Positions 1-6,738 of a stretch of 14,177 bases of DNA are shown here, piece by piece. The notes under the pieces are model-generated. The model was not told the origin of the DNA and did not search any database. It worked only from the letters and a program-made list of their open reading frames with translations. Positions within the stretch are counted from its first letter, which is position 1; every line of letters starts with the position of its first letter. This DNA is from Ruminococcus sp. (lineage in GTDB: Bacteria; Bacillota; Clostridia; Oscillospirales; Ruminococcaceae): assembly GCA_003446315.1 (NCBI GenBank), contig DMBA01000292.1:1-14177 (forward strand), given 5' to 3'. Made by a program: the position numbers and the translations under genes.

Positions 1-12
1 AAAATAACGAAA

Positions 13-645
13 TTACTGCAATTTTGAATAGCCGAAGCTGTTGATGAGCGCATCGACCTTGATGCCGTTTTTGCACATCGGGCACTCATTTGCAGCAAAA
101 CTCTCATAATGCGGCAGATCTGCATCGGAGAAGACCGCTTTCACCTCAATGCCGGATACTTCCTTGACAGCAGAGAAGATCGCACCGACAGCGACCATTT
201 CACCGCTGTAATATTGCAGGCAGTCGATCGCACGGTTGACGCTCTTGCCGGTAGAGGTGGAGCTGACAAGGACAAGAACCTTTTTGCCCCATACTTTTTT
301 CTGCGTATTATCGCGGAAAATCATCTGGTTGACGGCATTGAGTTCCGGTGTAATCAGGTTGATGTCATTGCCCTGATTGATCCCGCTTTGGGTGAGATAT
401 TCAGAAAGGAAAGCGCCGAGGATCTCGGTTCCTTCCAGACAAATAATGGTGTCTACATAGGTGTTGATGAATGCAAGACTCAACTCATGGGCGGCTTCTT
501 TCGCCATTTTTGAGCTGGTTTTGATCGCTGTCATATCAACATAATAATTGACATGGGAGTGGTTGGTGGCATAATGACCGGGAATAATACCGATCGAAAT
601 GCGGTTATTGTTTCCGGCTTCGATGACTTTTACTCGATCTTCCAT
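13..645 (-). CDS. Phosphoribosyltransferase-fold protein (orotate PRTase-like)
   Basis: A 210-residue protein with a type I phosphoribosyltransferase-like layout. A hydrophobic beta strand followed by a Ser/Thr/Gly loop (VLVLVSSTSTGKS, about residues 123-135) sits where the PRPP-binding loop normally lies, and an ICLEGTEILGAFL stretch (about 68-80) comes earlier. The C-terminus has a CPMC pair (188-191). As I recall, clostridial proteins annotated as orotate phosphoribosyltransferase share this CPxC tail. The two acidic residues usual in the PRPP motif are both Ser here, so orotate PRTase activity should not be assumed. The start is ATG at 645-643, with GGAGGTC at 660-654 and 8 nt spacing. 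It is transcribed divergently from rimP from a strong extended -10 promoter. Fold assignment is fairly good; substrate is unknown. It could be a salvage PRTase or a ligand-sensing, non-catalytic member. Confidence 0.72.
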   Translation of the reverse strand: MEDRVKVIEAGNNNRISIGIIPGHYATNHSHVNYYVDMTAIKTSSKMAKEAAHELSLAFINTYVDTIICLEGTEILGAFLSEYLTQSGINQGNDINLITPELNAVNQMIFRDNTQKKVWGKKVLVLVSSTSTGKSVNRAIDCLQYYSGEMVAVGAIFSAVKEVSGIEVKAVFSDADLPHYESFAANECPMCKNGIKVDALINSFGYSKLQ

Positions 646-664
646 AAATCACTGACCTCCATCT

Positions 665-682
665 GACAGACTGGTATCTGTC
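665..682 (-). promoter_or_regulatory. Small hairpin in 5' leader of the PRTase-like gene
   Basis: Perfect 6-bp inverted repeat GACAGA/TCTGTC with a 6-nt loop. It would lie close to the 5' end of the minus-strand mRNA (predicted start near 689), just upstream of the ribosome binding site at 660-654. It could be a 5' stabilising hairpin. No U-tract follows, so it is not a terminator. Confidence 0.35.
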
Positions 683-695
683 TATATTTTTATAT

Positions 696-724
696 ATTAT
701 ACCATGTTTTTTGAAAAAAAGCAA
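696..724 (-). promoter_or_regulatory. Sigma-A-type extended -10 promoter for the PRTase-like gene
   Basis: On the minus strand: TTGCTT (724-719), a 17-nt spacer, then TATAAT (701-696) preceded by TGG, which gives an extended -10 element. The -10 hexamer is a perfect match and the spacing is ideal. The expected start is near 689, giving a leader of about 44 nt before the ATG at 645. The spacer is a T-run followed by an A-run, almost the same as in the rimP promoter on the other strand. Confidence 0.8.
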
Positions 725-914
725 TAGCTGCGGCAAGAAACTCCTATATATTATGAAGAAAATAAAAAAAACGGGTAAAACCGCTGCATGCGGTCATTTT
801 TGGTGTTTTTCGGTATTTTTTTCCATTTTATGTGTATGCAATCGGTTTATGAGAATAAAATAGAAAAATTGCGATAAATCTTCTGAAATTATTCAAAATG
901 CAGAAAACTGTCCG
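725..914. other. AT-rich non-coding spacer between divergent promoters
   Basis: No credible gene is visible in this stretch. It is AT-rich and full of homopolymer runs. The only structure I see is a short hairpin at 780-794 (ACCGC/GCGGT, 5-nt loop) followed by a T-rich stretch. It could be a weak plus-strand terminator, but no promoter or gene feeds it. Minus-strand open frames here have no ribosome binding site and low-complexity sequence. Confidence 0.6.
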
Positions 915-940
915 AAAAAAGCAATATCCCTTGCTTTTTT
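915..940. repeat. Perfect 10-bp inverted repeat over the rimP -35 box
   Basis: AAAAAAGCAA (915-924) and TTGCTTTTTT (931-940) are exact inverted copies with a 6-bp centre, TATCCC. The right arm contains the -35 hexamer of the rimP promoter. The left arm with its flank, GAAAAAAGCAATA (914-926), also recurs as a near-direct repeat at 713-726 over the -35 box of the divergent promoter. The position suggests an operator-like or promoter-architecture element. It may also simply reflect the A/T-tract composition of these promoters. Confidence 0.5.
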
Positions 941-959
941 ATGGAAAAAGTGGTATACT
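931..959 (+). promoter_or_regulatory. Sigma-A-type extended -10 promoter of the rimP-nusA-infB operon
   Basis: TTGCTT (931-936), a 17-nt spacer, then TATACT (954-959) preceded by TGG at 951-953 (extended -10). Transcription should begin near 966, about 90 nt before the rimP start codon. A terminator hairpin sits in the leader only about 20 nt after the predicted start. No other promoter of this quality was seen upstream of rimP, so this is probably the main operon promoter. Confidence 0.82.
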
Positions 960-987
960 TTGATATAGAGAAAATAAATAAAGAAAG

Positions 988-1017
988 AAGACCGGAAACG
1001 CTTCCGGTCTTTCTTTT
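988..1017 (+). terminator. Intrinsic terminator/attenuator in the rimP-nusA leader
   Basis: A 10-bp perfect stem (AAGACCGGAA 988-997, TTCCGGTCTT 1002-1011) with a 4-nt loop, followed by a T-tract interrupted by C (TCTTTT, 1012-1017). It lies downstream of the operon promoter and upstream of rimP, so full-length mRNA must read through it. Only about 20 nt of RNA precede the hairpin, leaving little room for a competing antiterminator. NusA of Bacillus subtilis is reported to limit its own expression by NusA-stimulated termination in its operon leader, and the interrupted U-tract fits a factor-dependent version. The flanking sequence on the minus strand is also T-rich, so it may work in both directions. 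Confidence 0.8.
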
Positions 1018-1057
1018 ATGTGAAGCAAATTCAAAAAAACACATGGAGTAATTGCGT

Positions 1058-1579
1058 ATGAAGATGAAAAAATTCGGCGGCACGGAAAGCCGCATCTATG
1101 AACTGGTTCGTCCCATTGCAGAGGAACACGGTCTGATCGTCTGGGATGTGCGCTTTGAAAAGGAAGGTGCGATGTGGTATTTGCGGGTGTTCCTTGACCA
1201 TATGGAACGGCCGGTGAATATCTCTGACTGTGAAGCTGTCACACGGCCGCTGAACAAGATCCTCGATGATACCGACCCGATCCCGCAAACCTATACATTA
1301 GAAGTCGGTTCTGCCGGATTGGAACGCGAATTGATCCGCGAGACCCATTTTGATGCCTGTGAAGGCAGTAAAGTGCGTGTCCGGATGATCCGTCCGATGG
1401 AAGACGGCAGCCGCGAAGTAACCGGCATCCTGACCGGTTTTGATCGGGAAAATGTGACGCTTTCGGTTCCGTCCGGGGACGGTTCTGCGGAAAAATCGGT
1501 CACAATTCCGCTTTCCGGTGCTGCATATGTGCGGCTTGCAGATCTGGATTCGGATGAGATACAGCGTGCAGCAGACTGA
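1058..1579 (+). CDS. rimP: Ribosome maturation factor RimP
   Basis: A 173-residue protein of the usual RimP length, needed for late assembly of the 30S ribosomal subunit. The N-terminal alpha/beta domain contains the family pattern ELVRPIAEEHGL...WDVRF, and VGSAGLER matches the conserved (V/S)SxGLER segment before the C-terminal SH3-like domain (KVRVRM...GFDRENVTL). The start is ATG 1058: GGAG at 1045-1048 gives 9-nt spacing, whereas the in-frame TTG at 1052 would be only 3 nt from the site. It is the first gene of the operon, directly before nusA as in many bacteria. The leader terminator upstream probably controls it. Nothing in the protein looks damaged. Confidence 0.95.
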   Translation: MKMKKFGGTESRIYELVRPIAEEHGLIVWDVRFEKEGAMWYLRVFLDHMERPVNISDCEAVTRPLNKILDDTDPIPQTYTLEVGSAGLERELIRETHFDACEGSKVRVRMIRPMEDGSREVTGILTGFDRENVTLSVPSGDGSAEKSVTIPLSGAAYVRLADLDSDEIQRAAD

Positions 1580-1628
1580 ATGCTGCACCGGAACTTTGAC
1601 GTTCAGCTCTGTTCCGATAAACAGAGCT
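1566..1628 (+). promoter_or_regulatory. Tandem hairpins at the rimP-nusA junction
   Basis: Two perfect inverted repeats follow each other. The first is GTGCAGCA/TGCTGCAC (1566-1573, 1581-1588), with the rimP stop codon in its 7-nt loop. The second is AGCTCTGTT/AACAGAGCT (1605-1613, 1620-1628) with a 6-nt loop. Neither is followed by a T-tract, so they are unlikely to terminate transcription. They end 10 nt before the AGGAGG of nusA (1639-1644) and may set mRNA processing, stability or translation of nusA separately from rimP. Confidence 0.55.
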
Positions 1629-1654
1629 TGAAATAATTAGGAGGAATAGATGCC

Positions 1655-2836
1655 ATGAATGAAGGATTCTTTGAGGCACTGTCTGCACTCGGCAGCGAGA
1701 ACAGCGTCGAAACGGCTCTGCTGGTCGAGAAGATCGAGGCAGCAATGCTCAAGGCTGCGCAGAAAGCGTATCCTTATGCTGAGGACGACGATATCCGCGT
1801 GGAGATTGATCCGGCTACCCGCCGCTTTGAGATCTATATGAAGAAAAGCGTTGTGGAAGGGGAGCCGAAAACTGATTACGAAGTCAGCTATGAAAAAGCA
1901 AAACTCCGTGATCCGAATTGTGAGATCGGCGATCTGGTGGAATGCCTGCTGGATCCGGTGAAGTTCGGAAGAAGCATTGCCCAGACTGCAAAGCAGAGCA
2001 TCCGGACTGATCTGCGCTCCATCAATCGTCAGCAGATGCTGGATAAATTCGAATCGAAGGAACGCCAGATCATTACCGTAAAGGTCACACAGATCGACCC
2101 CATACGCGGTACTGTGACCGTTGAATACGATCATACCGAGCTTTATCTTTCCCGCAATGAACAGCTTTTCACCGAGACCATTGTGGACGGCAAGCCCACC
2201 CGTGTTTATGAGCCGCTTCGTGTCGGGCAGCATATCAAGGTGTTTGTCACAACCATCGCAAACCGTGAAAAGCGTCCGATCGTCCGCATTTCCCGCGTGG
2301 ACAGAGGATTTGTCGAGAAGCTCTTTGAGCAGACCATTCCGGAAATCGCTGACGGTACGGTCACGATCCATGCCGTTTCGCGTGAAGCCGGTTTCCGTTC
2401 CAAGATCGCAGTCAGCTCCAATGATCCGAATGTCGATGCCGTCGGTACCTGCATCGGCCCGCACAGCTCCCGTATCAACAGCGTGCTGAGCGAACTGCAC
2501 GGCGAGAAAATTGATATCATTCCGTACTCCGAAGATCCGGAAGAATTCATTACCCGCGCACTCGCTCCGGCAACCGTTATTTCGACGACCATCAAGGATG
2601 AACAGACCCGTGAAGCGACTGTCATTGTGCCGAACGATCAGCTCTCTCTTGCGATCGGCAATAAGGGTCAGAATGCAAAGCTCGCTGCGAAGCTGACCGG
2701 TTATAAGATTGATATTAAGCCGGAATTCCCGGATCCGGAGCCGGAAAATGATGATGTGCATGCAGACGGCTATGAGATCCTGGAAGATGCCGCAGAGCTC
2801 GATCAGCTCGATGCTGCACCCGCAGATGAGGCATAA
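1655..2836 (+). CDS. nusA: Transcription termination/antitermination protein NusA
   Basis: A 393-residue NusA, which binds RNA polymerase and nascent RNA and modulates pausing, termination and antitermination. Visible domains: N-terminal RNAP-binding domain (about 1-130), S1 domain (about 135-213), KH1 (about 232-290, with LHGEKIDII) and KH2 (about 300-356, with AIGNKGQNAKLAAKLTGYK). An acidic tail follows (357-393), somewhat longer than I would expect for a Firmicute NusA, and there are no C-terminal acidic-repeat domains of the enterobacterial type. The KH1 GxxG loop reads GPHS (268-271) instead of the usual GP(K/R)G, so its last Gly is lost; KH2 keeps GNKG. The start ATG 1655 has AGGAGG at 1639-1644; the nearby ATG at 1650 runs into a stop at once. 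Only 3 nt separate it from rnpM. Confidence 0.97.
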   Translation: MNEGFFEALSALGSENSVETALLVEKIEAAMLKAAQKAYPYAEDDDIRVEIDPATRRFEIYMKKSVVEGEPKTDYEVSYEKAKLRDPNCEIGDLVECLLDPVKFGRSIAQTAKQSIRTDLRSINRQQMLDKFESKERQIITVKVTQIDPIRGTVTVEYDHTELYLSRNEQLFTETIVDGKPTRVYEPLRVGQHIKVFVTTIANREKRPIVRISRVDRGFVEKLFEQTIPEIADGTVTIHAVSREAGFRSKIAVSSNDPNVDAVGTCIGPHSSRINSVLSELHGEKIDIIPYSEDPEEFITRALAPATVISTTIKDEQTREATVIVPNDQLSLAIGNKGQNAKLAAKLTGYKIDIKPEFPDPEPENDDVHADGYEILEDAAELDQLDAAPADEA

Positions 2837-2839
2837 GCC

Positions 2840-3136
2840 ATGACACCGAAAAAAATCCCGATGCGTTTGTGCCTTGGGTGCAATGCGCAAATGCCCAAGC
2901 GTGAGATGATTCGCGTCGTGCATCAGAAAGACGGTACGATTTTGCTGGATATGACAGGAAAACAAGCCGGCAGAGGTGCTTATATCTGCCCGAAACTGAC
3001 ATGTCTGCGTGCCGCCAGAAAGGCACACCGTCTTGAAAAAGCGTTTTCCTGCCGGATCGACGATGCGGTTTATGATGCGCTGGAAACGGCTTTGCAGGAG
3101 TCTGCCGGTCAGCAGGAGGGATCAGATCATGCCTGA
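2840..3136 (+). CDS. rnpM: RNase P modulator RnpM (YlxR family)
   Basis: A 98-residue basic protein of the YlxR family, which is nearly always encoded between nusA and infB in Firmicutes. Diagnostic features are RLCLGCNAQMPK near the N-terminus (C11, C14), the GRGAYIC signature (44-50) and a further Cys at 55, followed by a helix rich in Lys and Arg. The Bacillus subtilis homologue is reported to bind the RNase P RNA and modulate tRNA 5' processing; older annotation calls it a nucleic-acid-binding protein. The start ATG is 3 nt after the nusA stop with GATGAGG upstream, so translational coupling is likely. Its 3' end overlaps ylxQ by 8 nt. Confidence 0.92.
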   Translation: MTPKKIPMRLCLGCNAQMPKREMIRVVHQKDGTILLDMTGKQAGRGAYICPKLTCLRAARKAHRLEKAFSCRIDDAVYDALETALQESAGQQEGSDHA

Positions 3137-3446
3137 TGCTGCTGAAAACCGTCTGACTGCATCGCTGACGATGTGCCGGAAAGCAGGAAAGCTGCTGCTT
3201 GGCTTTGATGCGGTGAAGGATGCCGTCGGGCAGGGGAATGTGAAATGTATTCTGCTTGCATCGGATGTGTCACCGAAGACGGAGAAAGAGATCCGGTTCT
3301 ATGCCGAGCAGGTTCCGGTTCGGAAACTCCCGCTTTCAATGGATACGCTGAAACAGTTTTTCCGGAAACGGACTGCTGTGTTCGGCATTTGTGAGGATGG
3401 ATTCGCGGCGAAGCTGCTGACGCTTGTGCCCGAATCCACAGAGTGA
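3129..3446 (+). CDS. ylxQ: L7Ae/YlxQ-family RNA-binding protein
   Basis: A 105-residue protein of the L7Ae/L30e/YlxQ family, whose members typically bind kink-turn RNA. The N-terminal half matches the family (LTMCRKAGKLLLGFDAVKDA, residues 13-32, then CILLASDVS). The centre holds the Pro/Val stretch before a helix (VPVRKLPLSMDTLKQFF), and AVFGICEDGFA follows. The longer open frame begins upstream, but the correct start is ATG 3129, with AGGAGGG at 3114-3120 and 8-nt spacing. It lies inside the last codons of rnpM (8-nt overlap), indicating coupled translation. Its RNA target in the cell is unknown. The structured leader just downstream, before infB, is a possible but unproven target. Confidence 0.9.
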   Translation: MPDAAENRLTASLTMCRKAGKLLLGFDAVKDAVGQGNVKCILLASDVSPKTEKEIRFYAEQVPVRKLPLSMDTLKQFFRKRTAVFGICEDGFAAKLLTLVPESTE

Positions 3447-3456
3447 AGTAAAACGC

Positions 3457-3518
3457 GCATATCCGGATCGGAAGGATGCGGATATGCTTGAAGCCCAACG
3501 CGGTCAAGCATAGACCGC
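3457..3518 (+). promoter_or_regulatory. Mutually exclusive hairpins in the infB leader
   Basis: Three stems can form in the ylxQ-infB gap. A: GCATATCCG 3457-3465 with CGGATATGC 3479-3487 (9 bp). B: TATGCTTGA 3483-3491 with TCAAGCATA 3504-3512 (9 bp). C: GCGGTC 3500-3505 with GACCGC 3513-3518 (6 bp). A and B share bases 3483-3487, and B and C share 3504-3512, so A plus C competes with B. No T-tract follows; the infB ribosome binding site AGGGGG (3529-3534) begins 10 nt after stem C. This is a candidate RNA switch acting on infB translation or mRNA processing. The base pairing is visible directly; the regulatory role is inferred. Confidence 0.5.
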
Positions 3519-3543
3519 AAAAACCGATAGGGGGTATTTGCCT

Positions 3544-6387
3544 ATGCCAACAACCAAGGTGAAATTGAGTGACTTTGCAGCAGATCTGAACCTTTCCGCA
3601 CAGGAAGTGATCGACCAGTTGAAAGCACTGGATGAAAAACCGAAAAAAACGACCTCTACTTTGACCGACCGTGAAATGAATTACCTGCTGGAATTCTATA
3701 CACAGAGCAGTCAGGTCGAATCGTTTGATGCATTCTATGCCGATCGTTCCGAAACAAAGAACGGCGCATCTGCCAAAAAACCGACCCGTACTGCAAAACC
3801 GGAACAGGTCGCACGGCCTAAGAAAGCAGAGAAAAAGGCTGAAACAAAAACGCAGAATGAACAGCCGGTAAAGACAAAGAATCCGCAGCCGGAACAGGAA
3901 CCCCGGAAAAATGAATCTGCGCCGAAGACGGAAACAGCGAAACCGCAGGAATCTGCTCCGAAAACCGAAGAACAGCCCGCTGCGCCTGCCGTTCAGGAAG
4001 AAGCAAAGCCGGCTCCGCGTGTGCTGACCGCTGCCGAAACAGAACGCCGTGCAAGAGAACGTGCTGCCATGTATGAAAAGCAGCATGCCGAAAAAGCTGC
4101 GCGCCGGGAACGGAATCAGAAGAATCAGCAGCGTGCACAGCAGCAAAAGGCGGAAGCTGCCGCTGCTGCTGCAAAACAGGAAGCGGCAGCCGCAAAGAAA
4201 CAGCAGCCGGCTCCTGCCGCAAAGCCCGCAGAAGAACCCGTCAAAGCCGCTGCGCCTGCTGTCGCTGCAGAACCCAAAAAACAGCCGCCGCAGCGCTCTG
4301 CTGCCAAAACACCGAAAAAGCCCGCCAAGGCACAGGAACGCGGCGAGATCCTCAAGATGGAAGGCAACTTCGCTGCGACAACTGAGGTGCAGCCCAGTCA
4401 GCAGCGCCATACCGTTGATACCCGCGGCACTTATGTCGATCTCGATAAGTATAACGAGCGCTATGAGCAGATCGCGCCGCAGGGCAGAGGCGGCAAAAAT
4501 GATAATCTCTCTGCGAAAAAGCAGAAGATCAATCAGAAATCACAGCAGAGAAAACAGCAGGCTCGCTCCGGTAAAGCGCGTGAGACAGAAGCCGAGAAGC
4601 TGCGCCGTCTTGAACTGGAGCGTGCAAGAAAACAGCAGCTCAAGGTCATGATCCCGGACAGCATCGTGGTCAGTGAACTGGCGACCCGCCTGAAGGTGCA
4701 GGTGCGTGATGTCATCAAAAAGCTCATGGGACTTGGCGTTATGGCTTCGATCAATGAGGAAATTGATTTTGATACCGCAACACTCGTGGCAGAAGAACTG
4801 GGTGCAAAGGTCGAGCACGAGGTCATTGTGACCATCGAGGAGCGCCTGATCACCGATGAGGAGGATCCGGAAGAATCCCTCGAAGAACGCTGCCCGGTCG
4901 TTGTTGTCATGGGACACGTCGATCACGGTAAGACTTCCATTCTCGACCGCATCCGTCATGCAAATGTTACAGCATCCGAAGCGGGCGGCATCACGCAGCA
5001 TATCGGTGCTTATCAGGTCAAGCACAACGGCAAGGTCATCACCTTCCTGGATACGCCGGGTCACGAAGCATTTACGTCAATGCGTGCGCGCGGTGCGAAT
5101 ATTACGGATATTGCGATTCTGGTTGTTGCTGCGGATGACGGTATCATGCCGCAGACCATTGAGTCGATCAACCATGCGAAGGCAGCAGGCGTTTCCATTA
5201 TTGTTGCGATCAACAAGATGGATAAGGAAGGCGCAAATCCCGACCGCGTCAAGCAGCAGCTCACGGAATATGAGCTGGTTTGCGAGGAGTGGGGCGGCGA
5301 TACGATCTGCGTACCGGTTTCTGCAAAAACCGGCGAAGGTATCGACGAGCTGCTTGAAAATATTCTGCTTGTTGCAGAAGTCCGTGAGCTGAAGGCGAAC
5401 CCGAACCGCAAGGCGAAAGGTACGGTTATTGAAGCGCGTCTGGATAAGGGCAGAGGTCCGATCGCTACCATCCTTGTGCAGAACGGTACATTGCATACCG
5501 GCGATGTCATTATCGCAGGTACCGCTGTCGGCAGAGTCCGCGTGATGACGAATTATAAGGGCAAGGTCGTGAAAGAAGCAGGGCCTTCCGTTCCGGTCGA
5601 GATCACCGGTCTTGCAGAGGTGCCGAGTGCAGGCGATGTCTTCAATGCCGTTGAGGATGAGCGTCTGGCGAAGGAACTGGTCGAGCAGAGAAAGCACGAA
5701 GCAAAGGAAGAACAGTTCCGCAGCTATCGCAAGGTCACACTCGATAACCTGTTCTCGCAGATCGCAGAAGGCGAAATGAAGGAACTGCCGCTGATTGTCA
5801 AGGCAGACGTGCAGGGCTCTGTCGAAGCTGTGACGCAGTCTCTGGAGAAGCTCTCCAACGAAGAAGTGCGCGTGAAGGTCATTCACGGTGCCGTCGGTGC
5901 GGTTTCGGAAAGCGACGTGATGCTCGCAGCAGCTTCCAATGCCATTATCGTCGGCTTCAATGTGCGTCCGATGCCGGTCGCAGCAGATGCAGCAGCGCGT
6001 GACGGCGTGGATATTCGTCTGTACCGCATCATCTATGACGCGATCGAGGAGATCTCCACCGCTATGAAAGGTATGCTTGCACCGAAGTTCCGCGAAGTCC
6101 AGATGGCTCGCATCGAAGTGCGTCAGGTTTATCATATTTCCAGCGTCGGCACGGTTGCAGGCTGCTATGTGCTGGACGGCAAGGTGACCCGTCAGTGCGA
6201 GATCCGCGTGGTGCGTGACGGCATTGTGGTCGCAGAAGATAAAATTGATTCGCTGCGCAGATTCAAGGACGATGTCAAGGAAGTCGCTACAGGCTATGAA
6301 TGCGGTATCTCACTGGAACGCTTTGCGGATATCAAGGAAGGCGATATTCTCGAAGCCTTCATGATCGAAGAATACCGCGAGGACTGA
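3544..6387 (+). CDS. infB: Translation initiation factor IF-2
   Basis: A 947-residue IF2, the GTPase that delivers fMet-tRNA to the 30S subunit and promotes subunit joining. Domains in order: N-terminal IF2_N module (about 1-55); a long Lys/Ala/Gln/Glu-rich linker (about 70-365); a second IF2_N module beginning near 374 ([12 protein letters not shown]); the G domain with GHVDHGKT (457-464), DTPGHEAF (503-510), NKMD (557-560) and SAKTGEG (593-599); then beta-barrel and C-terminal domains ending in the tRNA-binding region ([12 protein letters not shown]...RVVRDG). All G motifs are intact. The start is ATG 3544, 9 nt after AGGGGG (3529-3534); the TTG at 3538 is too close to that site. The gene ends with tandem stops TGATAA. 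The competing hairpins upstream may regulate it. Confidence 0.98.
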   Translation: MPTTKVKLSDFAADLNLSAQEVIDQLKALDEKPKKTTSTLTDREMNYLLEFYTQSSQVESFDAFYADRSETKNGASAKKPTRTAKPEQVARPKKAEKKAETKTQNEQPVKTKNPQPEQEPRKNESAPKTETAKPQESAPKTEEQPAAPAVQEEAKPAPRVLTAAETERRARERAAMYEKQHAEKAARRERNQKNQQRAQQQKAEAAAAAAKQEAAAAKKQQPAPAAKPAEEPVKAAAPAVAAEPKKQPPQRSAAKTPKKPAKAQERGEILKMEGNFAATTEVQPSQQRHTVDTRGTYVDLDKYNERYEQIAPQGRGGKNDNLSAKKQKINQKSQQRKQQARSGKARETEAEKLRRLELERARKQQLKVMIPDSIVVSELATRLKVQVRDVIKKLMGLGVMASINEEIDFDTATLVAEELGAKVEHEVIVTIEERLITDEEDPEESLEERCPVVVVMGHVDHGKTSILDRIRHANVTASEAGGITQHIGAYQVKHNGKVITFLDTPGHEAFTSMRARGANITDIAILVVAADDGIMPQTIESINHAKAAGVSIIVAINKMDKEGANPDRVKQQLTEYELVCEEWGGDTICVPVSAKTGEGIDELLENILLVAEVRELKANPNRKAKGTVIEARLDKGRGPIATILVQNGTLHTGDVIIAGTAVGRVRVMTNYKGKVVKEAGPSVPVEITGLAEVPSAGDVFNAVEDERLAKELVEQRKHEAKEEQFRSYRKVTLDNLFSQIAEGEMKELPLIVKADVQGSVEAVTQSLEKLSNEEVRVKVIHGAVGAVSESDVMLAAASNAIIVGFNVRPMPVAADAAARDGVDIRLYRIIYDAIEEISTAMKGMLAPKFREVQMARIEVRQVYHISSVGTVAGCYVLDGKVTRQCEIRVVRDGIVVAEDKIDSLRRFKDDVKEVATGYECGISLERFADIKEGDILEAFMIEEYRED

Positions 6388-6451
6388 TAAAATATAAAAA
6401 GAAAACGGCGGCATCCATTTGCTGCTGAGATGCAAAACGGAGGGATCATTT

Positions 6452-6700
6452 ATGGAAATGCAGAGAATGAGCAATGCCGATATGCTGCGGTATTGCGATG
6501 AGGCGCTGGCATGGGAGGATTTTGGTCCCATTGACACCTTGTTTTTTGAGACAGTCAAGCGCATCCTGACAGGAGAGATTCGCGCACAGGAAAACGAGGA
6601 TTTCCAGGAAACCATATTTGATGAAGAAGGCTTCTTCAACGAAACAGAAACATCAGGCGATTACTACGATCCGAATGGGGAAAGCTCAATTATGATTTGA
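6452..6700 (+). CDS. Unrecognised acidic 82-residue protein between infB and rbfA
   Basis: An 82-residue ORF starting at ATG 6452, 7 nt after a strong GGAGGG (6439-6444), so it is very likely translated. I do not recognise the family. It is strongly acidic (21 Asp/Glu against 5 Lys/Arg), with a predicted helical N-terminal half (MLRYCDEALAWEDFG...FFETVKRILTGEI) and a Phe/Tyr- and acid-rich C-terminal half that is probably disordered. There is no signal peptide or membrane segment. It lies 64 nt after infB and 38 nt before rbfA, the position held by ylxP (DUF503) in Bacillus subtilis, but it does not resemble that basic protein. The context suggests a role in ribosome biogenesis or initiation, but no function can be assigned from the sequence. 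Confidence 0.7.
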   Translation: MEMQRMSNADMLRYCDEALAWEDFGPIDTLFFETVKRILTGEIRAQENEDFQETIFDEEGFFNETETSGDYYDPNGESSIMI

Positions 6701-6738
6701 GTGCACCCGTAGTTCGGCAGCAGAAAGGAGCACACGAC

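Noticed and set aside
109..513. 134-codon plus-strand open frame over the PRTase-like gene
   Set aside because: It is a shadow of the minus-strand gene, with no ribosome binding site or promoter.
780..801. Short hairpin followed by a T-rich stretch as a plus-strand terminator
   Set aside because: The stem is only 5 bp with a broken T-tract, and no plus-strand promoter or gene lies upstream.
1637..3028. 463-codon minus-strand open frame opposite nusA and rnpM
   Set aside because: It is antisense to clear nusA, has no ribosome binding site or recognisable domain, and its composition is that of a reverse-complement shadow.
4121..4270. Gln/Ala/Lys-codon repeats in infB as a tandem repeat element
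   Set aside because: Codon patterns vary and reflect the normal low-complexity IF2 linker, not a DNA-level repeat.
4358..4360. Internal ATG in infB as a start for a shorter IF2 form
   Set aside because: Short IF2 forms are known in other bacteria, but no convincing ribosome binding site precedes this or nearby in-frame ATGs.
3127..4410. 427-codon minus-strand open frame opposite ylxQ and the infB linker
   Set aside because: Its Phe/Leu/Arg/Cys/Ser-rich sequence is the reverse complement of the Lys/Ala/Glu-rich IF2 linker; nothing supports translation.
5077..6135. 352-codon minus-strand open frame opposite the IF2 G and C-terminal domains
   Set aside because: It is antisense to fully intact IF2 motifs and has His/Cys/Asn-rich shadow composition, no start signal and no family resemblance.
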